Positions 1 to 10,947 are shown, numbered from the stretch's first letter. The stretch: DNA of 64,000 nucleotides from Pholiota molesta (GCA_014925825.1 JACGCK010000115.1:62001-126000); one strand, 5' to 3'. The notes: generated from the sequence alone by a model not told the origin. Numbers and translations are program-made.

Positions 1-1024
1 GCTCGGAGCCAAGCGCAGGTGAAAATAGGAGGAAGAAATCGTCAAGGAAATGACGCAAATGGGCAGGAATATGGCGTTGAATTATCCAATGAAGAGCCTC
101 GGAAAAGAGGTTAAAAATGTAAGGCGCAGACCTGAGACCAAAGGTCAAGACAATGCAGTAATAAAACTTGCGACGCCAGGAAAAACCCATGTGATGCCAG
201 TCCTCTGGACGGATCGGGACATGACGAAAAGCTTCTTTCAAGTCAAGCTTCGCCATCAAGGAACCGGGACCCGAACGAATGAGATCTTCCACCGCGCGCT
301 CAAACATATCATAAGATATGAAAGCCTCGGAGTCTGGAATACCGTCGTTAACAGATAGCCCACGCGGCCACGAAAGGTGGTTGATAAGCCGGCGCTTATC
401 AGGATTGCGCTTCCGCGTCACTGAACCTAAAGGTGAACAGCGAAAAGACGCTAAGGGAGGGGCGTTGAATGGCCCGTGGACTTGGGATTTGGCACACAAA
501 CTAGCCACCGCCTCGTCCATAAATTCAGGCTGCTCAAGCGCTGAGGGCAGATTCCGACTCGGACGAATGACTTCGGGACCGGCAAATCCAATATTCGCAC
601 CAAAACGCATAATATTGATCAGCGAGAGTACAAATTGGCGGTCGGGATACTCTGCCAAGTAGTGTTCCCACGCTTTGGGCACCAAGGGGGTAGAGACTCG
701 AGGTGTAGTTGGGGAAGGAGAATGAGAATGTATAGTATCAAGGGAAAGATTAGGGGATAGGGTAGATATGGAATTACAACGAGGGTTTGAGTTGGGACGG
801 GGAGGAGGAAGGGTGAAAGAAGGAGGAAATAGGTGAGAGTAAGGTAAAATGGAAGGGACAAAGGTAGAAGAAAGGGAAGACAAGGAAAAATGGGGTGAGG
901 GAGAAGAAATAGGTAGTGGAACAGGTGAAGTAGTAGAGATATTAAAAGAGGAAAGGCTCGAGCGAGCTGAAGAATCAAAATTGGAAGAAGAATAAATAAA
1001 TTGGGGGCTCGCTCTACCGAGTCC
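1..1024 (-). CDS. Reverse transcriptase ORF (partial), in frame with gag after UAG
   Basis: The reverse transcriptase copies element RNA into DNA. The frame is open from base 1024 to base 1 without a stop. The first ~115 codons are a low-complexity Ser/Pro-rich linker. The RT core follows: a KRRLINHLSWP stretch, the catalytic-Asp motif LDLKEAF (bases 227-247), a FGLRSAPYIFN stretch, and the FLDDFF active-site motif (32-49). There is no ATG before bases ~605-615, well inside the conserved region. The frame is the same as the upstream gag frame and is separated from it by one TAG at 1025-1027. Expression may therefore be by readthrough, or the TAG may be a mutation. The C-terminus lies outside the window. 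Confidence 0.75.
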
Positions 1025-1972
1025 CTAGGCCTTGGTGCAGGCGAAAGCGCCGTGAGCGGCAGAATCGCACTTCTGGCATTTATGAATGCGGCCGGCGGGG
1101 CACGTCGCGCCCGTGCATGTGCCTTTGTTAAAGGGGAAGCACGTTTGCGAGGCGACAGGCGTCTTCGCCGACGAGGGGGAGGTGTTGCTAGCAGAGGATT
1201 TGGTTTTGGGAACGTTTGAAGCAGCGGGGGTGCGATAGTGGCCGACAAGGTAGATCCCCATGAGAGTTAAATCTGGGGAAGCCCATTCGGAATAAATTCC
1301 TCGAGCCATCTCTTTGGAGCGCTTGAGGAAGAATTGCTTGTGGTACTGGATGATGGCGGCCCAGGTGTAGTTGCGGTAGAGCGTGGAGAGGTGCGTGCAG
1401 TACGCCGCACTGCCGCGAAAAATAGTGAGGGTCACTCCGATGTTGCCAGAAGAAGCTGCGTAGCTCCCGAGGATCTCGAAGTAAGTCAAAAGTGGTTCAA
1501 GAAGGGAGGCGAAGGTGGGGTAATCCTTTGGAGTCCCAGTGCGTTCGCGGATGGTGAAATGGCCGTCCTCGATGTCCATGGTGTTGCGGGCATCGGTGGC
1601 TTTCTCCTGCGCGACGGGATCGAGCTTGTACAGATTGAGGGGATGGAATTCGAAACGGACAATTTCCAAGATGGTGGCGCGGGGGACGAAAGGGAAATTA
1701 TCAAGCAAGGACTCACGCGATGGGGTTCCAGTGGCACCGGGGGCCACAAAGACGGGAATAGTTGAATCAGACGCGTTCGCGACTTGCGCGGCGGGGGTGC
1801 CACTGGCGCCGCCGGGTGTAGTAGTCGGAGGCGCCGCAGCGGATGCCAATTGACCCATGATGGTACGGAAGAGGTCATCGGTCATCGTGACCATATTGAC
1901 CGTCGCGCCGGCCATTGAAGGAGCGGAAGACGCGTCGGCCGAGGTGGAGGATGAGGAGGGCATATCTCCCAT
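1025..1972 (-). CDS. Gag-like protein of the retrotransposon
   Basis: This 315-residue ORF would encode the structural nucleic-acid-binding protein of the element. The first ~90 residues are Ser/Ala/Pro/Thr-rich. The middle is a compact region with no family I recognise. The C-terminal ~35 residues carry a Cys-rich segment ending in a CCHC-type knuckle (C-x2-C-x5-H-x4-C, motif KCQKCDSAAHGAFAC). The start is the first ATG of the frame. The stop is TAG followed by G, and the RT continues in the same frame, so gag-RT readthrough is possible. The long ORFs on the opposite strand here are shadows. Confidence 0.7.
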   Translation of the reverse strand: MGDMPSSSSTSADASSAPSMAGATVNMVTMTDDLFRTIMGQLASAAAPPTTTPGGASGTPAAQVANASDSTIPVFVAPGATGTPSRESLLDNFPFVPRATILEIVRFEFHPLNLYKLDPVAQEKATDARNTMDIEDGHFTIRERTGTPKDYPTFASLLEPLLTYFEILGSYAASSGNIGVTLTIFRGSAAYCTHLSTLYRNYTWAAIIQYHKQFFLKRSKEMARGIYSEWASPDLTLMGIYLVGHYRTPAASNVPKTKSSASNTSPSSAKTPVASQTCFPFNKGTCTGATCPAGRIHKCQKCDSAAHGAFACTKA

Positions 1973-2128
1973 GGTTGTAAGATCAATGGTTGATAAATTA
2001 GAAGGTGGCGAAGCCGCTTGAGGTTCGGGCGTAACGGGAGTAGAGGTCCTAGATAACCAGCGACCACGGGCGTCCCTAGGATGCCTGGGAGGAATGCTGA
2101 TGAAAAATGAAATGAGCTCGAGGCAGAG

Positions 2129-2227
2129 CCTAACGAGCGACGGACGATGTGGTTAAGAGGACGTCCACTTCTACAGAAATGTCTAATGCATACCTAACGA
2201 GCGACGGACGATGTGGTTAAGAGGACG
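2129..2227. repeat. 35-bp direct repeat pair upstream of gag
   Basis: An identical 35-bp unit beginning CCTAACGAGCGACGGACG occurs at 2129-2163 and 2193-2227, with a start-to-start spacing of 64 bp. It lies about 160 bp upstream of the gag start on the minus strand, so it may be part of the element's terminal or leader region. DIRS/Ngaro elements have non-canonical terminal repeats; this link is inference. Confidence 0.8.
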
Positions 2228-2451
2228 AGGGAATCGTACTACGAGCTACGGTTTATATATCTAGAAAAAACAATGGGAATGCCACAAGCCCCAGGAGGAC
2301 TTGGGCCCATTGCAGAATGAAAGCGCGACAAGCGCGTCTATATCTAATCTAATCAAAAATGAAAGCGTCCTCGCTAACATAGACCGGGATCAAACTTGTT
2401 TGATCTTATCAATATTCTTAATGGAAAACGATACCACTCAGCGCGATAATC

Positions 2452-3608
2452 ATGCCACAAACACGAAGCCTTGCGGCGACGGCATACTTATGGCTCTCTT
2501 CTAAAATCACCAACAGCGCCATCAGTATTATGTCCAAGGTAGTCTCAATAGGGCCCATGCCTCGTCATATAGCATTTATTATGGATGGCAATCGTCGTTA
2601 TGCGCGCATGCACGGTATTCCCGAAAGTCAAGCACATACCAATGGATACTATCAACTGAGCTACGTGAGCTCATTCTATAACATCGAATAATTATTTTTG
2701 TTGATGTCGCAATCACTCGCATTCTTCGTATACTTTCGTATTCCTCAGCTCATGGGACATTGGCTTAACAGGACCAATGTTGAGTGTGTGTCGATATATG
2801 GATGGTCTATTTTGAACTTCGGACGGAAAGAATCGGAAGTTGCAGACGCTATGAAATTGATGACAGAAACTCTTGAGGATTTTGCAACATTGTGCGTCAG
2901 TCGCGGTCTGTCCATACTCAGGCTCAATTGTAGATCATGCTGAAAACGCATTAAATTATAGGGACGAGCTGGAAAAGCATGGTGTCCGAGTCAGCTTCCT
3001 TGGAAGAATCGAATTACTCCCATTATTGATTCAAGAAGGAATTGCCAAGATTCACAACAGGACTCGTAATCACAATCGGTGCGTTGCGTGGTATTCATGA
3101 GGTACTTCAATAGCTCAACGCACACTTCTCAGTCGTTTTATGAATATTTACCTTGCATATACCTCAAGTGATGAGATGGCTAGAAGTATTGAAGCCTGCG
3201 TCAATTCATCAATCAAGGACGTAGAAAGGTAAATCCTCTAGTATAAAAAACAAAAGCCACATATCCGATTCAGACTAATGCTCCAATTTCGTTGCTCCAG
3301 CATTACTCCAATGGCTATCAAGTTGCATTTAGACACCTTCCACGGTAATGACATACCTATGCCACCCGTTGATATTCTCGTTCGGACAAGCGGCGCAAAG
3401 CGTTTCAGTGACTTCTTCCTTTGGCAGGTATTGTTTTTCCGCTTTCCAAATGAGGATTGAGCCTCGCTCATATGTATCTTCAACTTAGGCATGTAGCAAC
3501 ACGCAGCTCCAGTTTGTGCCGACCTTATGGCCAGCGTTTGGACTTCGAGATCTTTTGCCCATCATACTGGATTTCCAGCGAGCTAAAATGTATCATAATC
3601 TACTTTGA
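2452..3608 (+). CDS. Cis-prenyltransferase (dehydrodolichyl diphosphate synthase-like)
   Basis: Members of this family extend farnesyl diphosphate with isopentenyl diphosphate in cis to make the dolichol precursor at the ER or lipid droplets. Six exons close in phase: 2452-2664, 2749-2891, 2962-3078, 3133-3228, 3301-3427, 3489-3608, giving 271 residues (normal family length). Family signatures are the [13 protein letters not shown] block near residue 45, [48 protein letters not shown], and a C-terminal [17 protein letters not shown]. The catalytic Asp of MDGNRR is present. Several usually acidic positions differ: SILNF where SIENF is common, TSGAKR where TSGE-R is common, and WPAF where WPDF is common. 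It may therefore be a divergent paralogue. A later in-frame ATG at 2530 is an alternative start. Confidence 0.85.
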
Positions 3609-5202
3609 ATCCTCACGAATTTCTATTGTTATGTTACATTAGCTCCACCAATAATTGAAAAGCATCAATGATCGCCCGCCCCAAGTCGCGTCGCACGAAT
3701 CGCAGGATGAGTCCAGGAATGTGTGCGCGTGCAATCCGCTAGCGGCGAGTGAGTAAATAAGTAAGCGCTGGTCGCGCATTAGCGTTGTCCGACGACGGTC
3801 CATTGCAGACAACGAACCAACAGCTATGTGTCCATAAGAGGAGAGACAAACCAACAGAGAACGTGATACGGGAGAGCACAGGCACAGGCACGTATAACAA
3901 TATAGGTTGTGGAATCGCTCTTCAAAAATTCAGGAGTATCGATCAACTAGAACTGTAGTCGCCAAAGCGGGGCAGCCGTTGTCGCGGCGATCTCCAATGA
4001 AGACATGTCCATCCATACCCATATTCATATTCATGTCCAGAGCCTGAGCCCGAGCCTGAGCCGTGCCGCATAGATATAGCGAATATGTCCAAGACAAACA
4101 GACAGATGAAAATGACCGACGGAGAGATAAGAAAGTAGAGATACAAAAGGATCAAGAACAAGACCCAGATGCACCGAACGCGCAGACCAGATAAAAACAA
4201 AGTCGTGTGCCATCACCCCTCTACGCTCCGAATACTGGGATGCATGCATTCCTATCCCCGACAAACACACCAGTTGCCCTGCCCTGCACATCCTCCGCCC
4301 AACGATTTGGATGTGCACCTTTCTACGGTGATGCACTCCCACCATTCCTCTTCCGCCAATTCCAAAGCGGATTCCCCAGGGAGGTGGATACATAAATTGT
4401 ATAATGGGCATGCGATATTGCGCTCAGGAGTGGGGCCTTGGGCGATGAGCACTCGCCCCACCCTACACTGAAGTATCCTCCGAAACACATGAAGGGGGCG
4501 AAGAGCACCGGGAGCTACGGCGCGAGCATGGCATGGCATGGCTGGCGAGCTTACCATAACAGAAATTTCGGATCGAAGGGTTGACCGCTCACTGTCGCTG
4601 TGGGTCAGGAGGGGTCAGGCCTCCGAGGTTGATTCGGGAGGCGCGCCAGCCAGTGCCACACACAAAGACGCACCGCCTGCACCCGACCGCGGTATTCAAG
4701 CGGTCTTTTCATCTTTCATCGTCATGTTCAAAGCGCCAGATGAAAGACGAAAATGTGTCATCAAAGGGTAGAATGTCGATGTAGATTTGAGCCATCAGAG
4801 CGATTGATGTCGTTAGAGAGTTAGAGTATACTGTCGTTGCTGCGCAGGAGCCCACTAGGATGGGCGCAGGTGGCAGGAGAGTCAAAGCATGGTCGCGGAA
4901 GCTTCCAGGGTCCTTGGTGCTCTTGCACGAACACTTACATAATCACCTATCCCAACATCTTACCACCACTCGCACTTGACTCGCACTCCAGATATGCTCA
5001 CAAAGAACGACGACGCTCACGGAATAAGTACAATTCCTTGGTAATTCATATTCGTATGACTCGATTTAGGCAATACTTGAAGTCACTGACATTCTATATA
5101 CTTACCCTACAGCTTTTCATGCTGGCTTTGTCCGAGTCCCTCTGGGAGTCTGGAAGTTAGACGCTTTACCATCGATATTTCGCCCGACTCGGGGGCTTTC
5201 AG
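3609..5202. other. Intergenic, no supported gene
   Basis: This interval has only short ORFs without recognisable motifs or consistent splice structure. There are short GAGCCT/GGCACA-type simple repeats near 3880-4060. I see no RNA gene. Confidence 0.5.
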
Positions 5203-5459
5203 GTGGAGCACCCGGCGTCCGAGGCGGATGGGCAGGTGCCACTGTTCATCAGCCCGATGCGCCGTTCTACATCAACATCATGCAGGGGCTGCTCTATTCG
5301 ATGAATGCGGACGCCGCTGAGGAGATTTATCGATGGCTGCAGAAGCGATGCCCGTGCCGGCCTGGGTCGTATGCGCCTCTCAATCGCGCGCTGAAGAAGC
5401 TCGCGGATTTGAAGGTGCTTTTGGCCGCAAGGGCTCCTGCTCAGAGTGCACCCAATCCT
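5203..5459 (+). CDS. Possible exon of an unrecognised gene, with one frame break
   Basis: A GC-rich stretch between a plausible acceptor (TTTCAG ending at 5202) and a plausible donor (GTATGT at 5460) encodes an amphipathic helical segment, ADAAEEIYRWLQKRCP, then LNRALKKLADLKVLLAAR. The upstream part reads best in a different frame (VEHPASEADGQVPLFIS). The switch coincides with a CCC run near 5252, like other breaks in this window. No family is recognised. It could be one exon of a gene or a relic. Confidence 0.25.
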
Positions 5460-5922
5460 GTATGTTGTTTATCTCTTTCATGCTTTATTCAGTCTGATTT
5501 GTTCATTTAGATAACCGCTCTGTGGAGTCGACCTCTTGTCATGATTGATCAGGATGTTTCTCACCGTCGAAGACAGCTGTGGATTGCCTGAGGTGAACTC
5601 TATATGCAAAACGCCTATCTGGTCATACAAATCTCACGATTGAATAGAATACAGACCTACAGCTCACGTCATTGAGTGCCGCGCTAATCGTCTCCAATAA
5701 CCCAAATACGACATATACCTCTCTCGGCGCTGAGGAATCAGTGACTACGACTTCAACCCAACTTGCTCCACACAGCCAACCTGATACTGGCGCCTCTATC
5801 GTGACGGTTTCTGAGCCCCGAAACGTCTCTCGTAGTCTCCGAAAAAGTCAAAACCGCTATTCATTGAAACCAAATGATTACCGACACTCAACGATTCCTA
5901 CGTAATAAATTTATACCTCGAG

Positions 5923-7161
5923 CTAATACCACTTTTCGAATATGGCGATGTCATCGACATACATGGCATGGTTATAGGAAATCCCATCCTGCAATACGAA
6001 CGTATCTGCTGGACCTCCCTGCGAGACGACCTCTGCCTGAATATTGAGGAAGTTCAAGTTATTGGAAGGCCCGGATTGTACAACATTAACCGCCGGAGCG
6101 CCGTTCCAGAGCGCAGACATCAACGGCCCGTTGAAGCTTGCAGGGGGCGGGGAGTAGTCGCTCAGCGTGTAGAAAAACGATACGACATATGTCTTGCCCA
6201 CGACGCCGTTCATGTTCAGCGTGTATGTCAATGTGGAACCAATGTATGAGAAGGGGCTGGGATCGGCGACTGGTGAGAAGAAGAAGAACGCAGACGAGGT
6301 GCCGCTGTGCGCTGGGAAGTTGTTGACGAGGATGAAATCCGTATTCGGCTGCGGGATATCGCGAGTCCAGAAAGCGCTCGGCACGAAAGGGCATCCGCTG
6401 TTCGGGGTGAGGACGCAGGTGTAGTCTTGGAAGGAACCGTCTTGGATTAAGCTGACACGGCTATAGCCACGCGAGTTTGTGACTTGGACGTTGGTCTGCC
6501 CGGTGTTGGTTGCGGTAGAGCTGTCGGTGACCGTGTTGTACTGGATAGATAGGCGTGAAGAATTAGCGATGATACAACCTGTCAGGCTACTCAATCACTA
6601 ACCATACTACATACGCTCGTTGTCGCGGTACCGTTGACTACGGCGGTCCAAATATTGAAATAGATACAAGGACCACTGGTCGCGTCATACCCGCGCGTGT
6701 TACAAGCGGCGGCGCAACCAGCTACATCGTAGGTCGGAAGAGATACGAAGCCCATATACTAATGGTAACACAGAAGCGTTTAGTTATGCATTAGCAACTC
6801 GCAGCATAGATTACTCACCCCATTCGCATTGTTGGCCCCATTGGTAGGACCAAAGGTCAGCTCAAAGAAAGTAGGCACCGGAGGTGAGGCCTGTCTGGCT
6901 TCGTTGTCTCTTGGGGTTTTCGGCGAGGCGCCTTTGTGTTTGATAACATCGGAAAAAATGGAATTAAAGTCCGTTGGATTTCTAGCGGGTCTGGCGGGTC
7001 GGTTGAAGCCTTTAGGAACACCAGTCGCTGTTATATTAGACGCTGCAATATTATTCCCATGTCAGTCTGTCCCAGGTCTATTGGAAAAAGGTAGTTGACG
7101 CACCAGCATGGGCAAATGTTGCAAATACGAGTCCGGTGGCTAAAGTGACAGAGTACCGCAT
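5923..7161 (-). CDS. Secreted PAN/apple-like plus galactose-binding-like protein, copy A
   Basis: Four exons (7104-7161, 6819-7042, 6603-6758, 5923-6540) close in phase and encode 351 residues. The protein starts with a signal peptide ending near AFAHA. It continues with a Cys-rich region (AGCAAACNTRGYD, GPCIYFNIW) typical of a fungal extracellular domain resembling PAN/apple. The C-terminal ~170 residues look like a beta-sandwich (AHSGTSSAFFFFS, YVVSFFYTLSDYSPPP, MYVDDIAIFEKWY) similar to DUF642/CBM-like folds. It is probably secreted or bound to the cell wall; the ligand is unknown. A TATA box lies 65 bp upstream of the ATG. A tandem paralogue (8228-9513) has introns at the same positions and phases. 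Confidence 0.75.
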
Positions 7162-7225
7162 TGTAAAATGGAAAGAAATGGAAGGTAAGACTGAGTCTGT
7201 CGATGTACGCTGCTGCTCGAAGGCC

Positions 7226-7232
7226 TTTTATA
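7226..7232 (-). promoter_or_regulatory. TATA box of secreted protein A
   Basis: TATAAAA is read on the minus strand, 65 bp upstream of the ATG at 7161. Position and sequence fit a core promoter TATA element; no other promoter element was identified. Confidence 0.5.
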
Positions 7233-8227
7233 CCTCAGATTTTCAAGAAAACCAAAACAAGGCCAATAGGCCCGAGCTAAAATCAATATTAATATTAAGG
7301 ACCGTCTAACCTCCGGATAATTAGCAGCTCTACACATGTCAAGCGCTTAGAGCGCTTAGAAGTTGGACAGATGCCTCGCGAAGTATGGACAGGTTCCTGA
7401 GAAAGATATGTACAGCAGTGCACACCTTTCAGGTTATTCAATCATGCAGGTGGCTGCTGGCTTATGTATGCCATAGCCTTATAATAACAAGAAAGTATCA
7501 TAAAAAAGCTGCCTTCATGTATGTTCATTGGTAAACTCCTTTAACGCAAGACCACCACAACTCCGAGTCCCTGATTCTTAAAAATAGAAACTTGGTTTGA
7601 TATCCAGCTGTTTATCGCTCTGGACATAAGTAATACAGTATCTATTGCGTCAATCGTAGGCATACAGGTATAAAAGTACACCCGTGATAGATGGATGTTC
7701 GCATGCACAGCTGACATCAGAAAGACCAACGTATGTATGTGGAACAAAGCAATTTGGATAGTTCCGCCCATTCTGCGAATACAATTAAGTGTCGAGTTGG
7801 ATTCGCATGAGGCGGTATTGATATTAATCCGAGTCACCTGAAAAAAAATTCTATAATAATAATGCGTTCCGTCCGGGTCCTTCGCTTCAATGGCAGTATG
7901 GAATTGTCACTCATCAATACATAGCAGTCAGCGGAACGTCTCCCAAATTTGACACGCTCCTCAGGCCTCGACATTAATCTTTGCCGGGCTATTAACAATC
8001 TGATGGCTGATGCCATGGGCCACATTAAAGTGCTTTTCTGGTAAAATCCCTAAGTATCTTAGGTTGATCAGGTGCATTGCCAAAATAGACGCCCGTATTG
8101 GTTTGGTTTTAATATCCCAGCGCTTAGACCCAGCCGGGACTCAAACCGGTCCCCTTTGCGAGTTCACAACATCGAACAAGACGCAGAGTCAACATCACAC
8201 GCTTGAAAAATAATACAACATTTCGAT
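7233..8227. other. Intergenic between the two secreted paralogues
   Basis: AT-rich sequence without a supported gene. One short segment near 8125-8150 resembles a Pol III B box, but no tRNA fold could be built. Confidence 0.5.
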
Positions 8228-9513
8228 TCAATTGTCCTTGAAAAAATTGACTACAGTCAGACAGAAAACCACCGCAGCTAATACCACTTCTCGAATATAG
8301 CAATATCGTCCACATACATGGCATGCGGGAATGAAACCCCCGTTCTTCAAAGTGAATGTATCGCCGCCCTCCGCAACGACCTCCGCAAGAATGTTAACAA
8401 ACGATACTCCATTAAATGTCTCGGGTCCGACTTGCGGCGCATCGATCACAGACACGTCGTTCCAGAGAGCGGATACCAATGGGCCAGTGAGATTCTCCGG
8501 GGCGGGAGACAGATCGCTCATGGTGTAGAAGAACGATATCAAGTACGTCTTTCCAGCCACAGCATTGGTCGGCAAAGCGTAGGTCAGCGTCGAGCCGTAG
8601 GCGTAAGAATCGGGGGACGGCGGTGAAAAGAAGAAGAACGCGGAAGAGGTTCCACTGTGTGCGGGGTTGTTATTGACGAGGACAAAATCGTAGGATGCTG
8701 GTACGAATCGGGTCCAGAAATTGCTCGGCGTGAAAGGGCATCCATTGCTTTGGGTGACAATGCAGGTAAAGTCTTGGAATGAACCGTCTTGTATCAAGCT
8801 CTTGCGACTATAACCGCGGGACGCTGTTACGACGAGGTCGCCTTGGCCGGTGTTGGTTGCAGTGGAATTATCGGTGACTGTGTTGTACTAAATGATAGAT
8901 TCAATTAGTCTCTTTTTAAGCCTGGTCAGACCTCAGATTTGATCACTGACCAAGCTACAGACATTGGTCGTCGCTGTGCCATTTACGACGGCGGTCCAAA
9001 TGTTGAAAAAGATACAGGGTCCACTGGTCGAGTCGAAGCCGCGTGTATTACAGGACGCTGCGCAAGCGTTTACGTCGTAGGTCGAGAGTGATACAAAGCC
9101 CATATACTAGAATATCAAGTCAGTTTTCTACACCGGGCCACCTGAGGTCCACTCACCCCATCAGCGTTATTAGCGGCTCCAATAGGTCCAAATGTCAGTT
9201 CGAAGTACTTGGGCGTTGCACGAGCCTGCCTGGCCGAAAGTTGTATGGCCCTTGGGGTCCTTGCAGTGAGAGTTGTAAGTTGTGATATGTCAGAGAAGAT
9301 ACTATCGAAATCCGTCCGATTTCCGGGTAGCGTTGCAGGCTGTTCAAAACCAGCGGGAACACCATCCGGTGTTATTGAATCTGTTCGCAGCAACATATCA
9401 GTTGGCCGTCGTTCGGACGTCAGATAGGAAATGAAATTATGGTTTGACGAACCTGCACGAGTAAGTGCTGCCAGTACGAGTCCTGTCATACCGAGAGCAA
9501 TTGAAGACCGCAT
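8228..9513 (-). CDS. Secreted PAN/apple-like plus galactose-binding-like protein, copy B (3' frameshift)
   Basis: Tandem paralogue of the gene at 5923-7161, with four exons: 9453-9513, 9157-9380, 8951-9106, 8228-8887. It has a signal peptide, the same Cys-rich middle (GPCIFFN-type) and the same C-terminal beta-sandwich (AHSGTSSAFFFFS, YLISFFYTMSDLSPAPE). Introns match copy A in position and phase. The last ~20 residues diverge abruptly. At the five-C run 8337-8341 (five G on the coding strand) the frame slips. One base fewer would restore the family ending (YVDDIAIFEKWY) and a stop at 8278-8280. As assembled, the protein instead ends in an unrelated tail at 8228. This is either an assembly indel or a young mutation. 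Confidence 0.7.
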
Positions 9514-10344
9514 TACGGCGAGGGAAACAGGTTGAAGATCAAAGACAACGCGTCTGTGTATGAATCGTCGAAAATCCGCTTTTTAATGTGAATTGAAGAT
9601 TCAAAAGCACTCTGAAAATGGCCCCATTGGGAGGTTCGACCGTTAAAAGAAGTCCGAACTGTCAAGAATGATTGAACTTAAACAAGATTGACAGTAGGGT
9701 AAACATTCCGTGGCTAAGAAAAGCCACTTCGCTGGCGCGTGAGCATCGACTACAACGCGGGCATCTCAGCAAATGGACTTCTGGAACTTGAAAGTCTGGA
9801 GTTTCTAATTTACGATCAGAACAAGATCAGAAGTTTGGACCAATCAGAGAACATAGAATGTATTGCCAGTGGCTGTGCGATTCTGAGTACCTTGAACCTT
9901 CGACGTTGTGGCGCTGATGGCGGGAACAGATAAAAGTAGGGCTTGAATAGAGGAAGTTCGCCACACAATCGCAACGTGTGCTCTATGCTTCAATGCCAGC
10001 ACCGTCGATGGCCTTGACAGACGACCGCCAGTGAATCCAGGCACGATTGTAATTATAGTCTGAGCATCGTGCTGAATTTACTTGATGACTTGAGTAGAAG
10101 TTAGTAGACGAATTAGCAGCCGAATTTTTTTGAGAACATGTCAGTACAATGCCATTTCAGAGGTATGCCAGCACAGAGGAGGCTCGACGTTTGTAGAAAG
10201 GTAATTCGCAGGCTATTTTATTTTAATAGAGCCTAAGGCATAGGTACTTCTGTACTTCTCAATTCAACATGTAGTTGGGCTGCTCAGCCAGACCGACCAT
10301 GAAGCTTGTTCGATGTTACAGTCCCTCTTTCACAATAGAAAGAC
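9514..10344. other. Intergenic, no supported gene
   Basis: Only short ORFs are present and none has a signal peptide, domain or splice structure. I see nothing else. Confidence 0.5.
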
Positions 10345-10895
10345 TCAAGGCTGATCGTCTGGCGCAATAAGAACCCGTTCGATGTCATTTTCATCCAGAA
10401 AAGTAAAGGATTCAGGTGCACTGCAGTTCTCGGAAGATGTGGAGTTTGAGCTGATTATGTCTGTGCCATCGTCTTCTGGGGTAATAGTGGAATATTTAGC
10501 TGACATTACTATTTCGGGATCTTGTTAATCCTTTGCGGTGGCCAGTTCAATAAGACTCACCAGCGAAATTAGGCGCTAGACATACGCCAGCAATGGCAGA
10601 TCCGGACTGGGCGCCAGAGCATTCACCGTTTGACCACGCGGTTATGGTACCACTATTGAATCAATGAGAATGGCCGGGCGAGGCATTCAAACAATAGAAC
10701 GTACTCAGCTGTATCCAGCAACTTTACAGTTGCATAAACAGTACTAACACTACAGCATGCACCCGGTTTTATTCCGCTGAACTGGACACTCGGCCCCATG
10801 CATCCGGGATTTGGGTAGAAACAAATTGTCCCAGCGGAGACGAAGACGCTGAGGAATGTAGCGATTACCGTTGTGGTTTGAATGATGGGATGCAT
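10345..10895 (-). CDS. Small secreted Cys-containing protein
   Basis: Three exons (10705-10895, 10561-10652, 10345-10508) separated by two 52-nt introns encode 148 residues. Residues 1-21 form a signal peptide ending near VFVSA. The mature part begins with an aromatic/Cys segment (ICFYPNPGCMGPSVQF, GACCSVSTVY), then a short domain with WSNGECSGAQSGSAIAGVC. The C-terminal ~50 residues are acidic, Ser/Thr-rich and probably disordered. It has six or more Cys in the first 100 residues, as in many fungal small secreted proteins. No enzymatic motif or named family was recognised. A TATATAA element lies about 50 bp upstream of the ATG. Confidence 0.65.
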
Positions 10896-10940
10896 ACGGA
10901 GGATGTCCGGTAAATTACATTCTTTCTAGACGTTGCGGCT

Positions 10941-10947
10941 TTATATA
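10941..10947 (-). promoter_or_regulatory. TATA box of the small secreted protein
   Basis: TATATAA on the minus strand lies about 50 bp upstream of the ATG at 10895. The location fits a core promoter. Confidence 0.5.

Larger units (their letters stand above)
1..2240 (-). mobile_element. DIRS-like retrotransposon, 5' part, truncated by window edge
   Basis: This minus-strand element carries a gag-like ORF with a C-terminal zinc knuckle, then a reverse transcriptase ORF that is still open at base 1. A 35-bp direct repeat lies upstream of gag. The RT has the motif series of fungal DIRS/tyrosine-recombinase retroelements, including FLDDFF at the active site. RNase H and recombinase domains would lie off the left edge, so the assignment to DIRS rather than another order is inference. 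The right boundary is uncertain; I place it just past the second direct repeat. No LTR was seen. Confidence 0.7.

Noticed and set aside
619..1248. 209-codon hydrophobic minus ORF spanning gag and RT
   Set aside because: Wrong frame across both conserved ORFs. Its Leu/Pro richness comes from the T/C-rich linker.
8120..8200. tRNA-like B box (GGTTTGAGTCC on the minus strand)
   Set aside because: No acceptor stem, A box or anticodon arm can be built around it, and the usual C of the T loop is missing.
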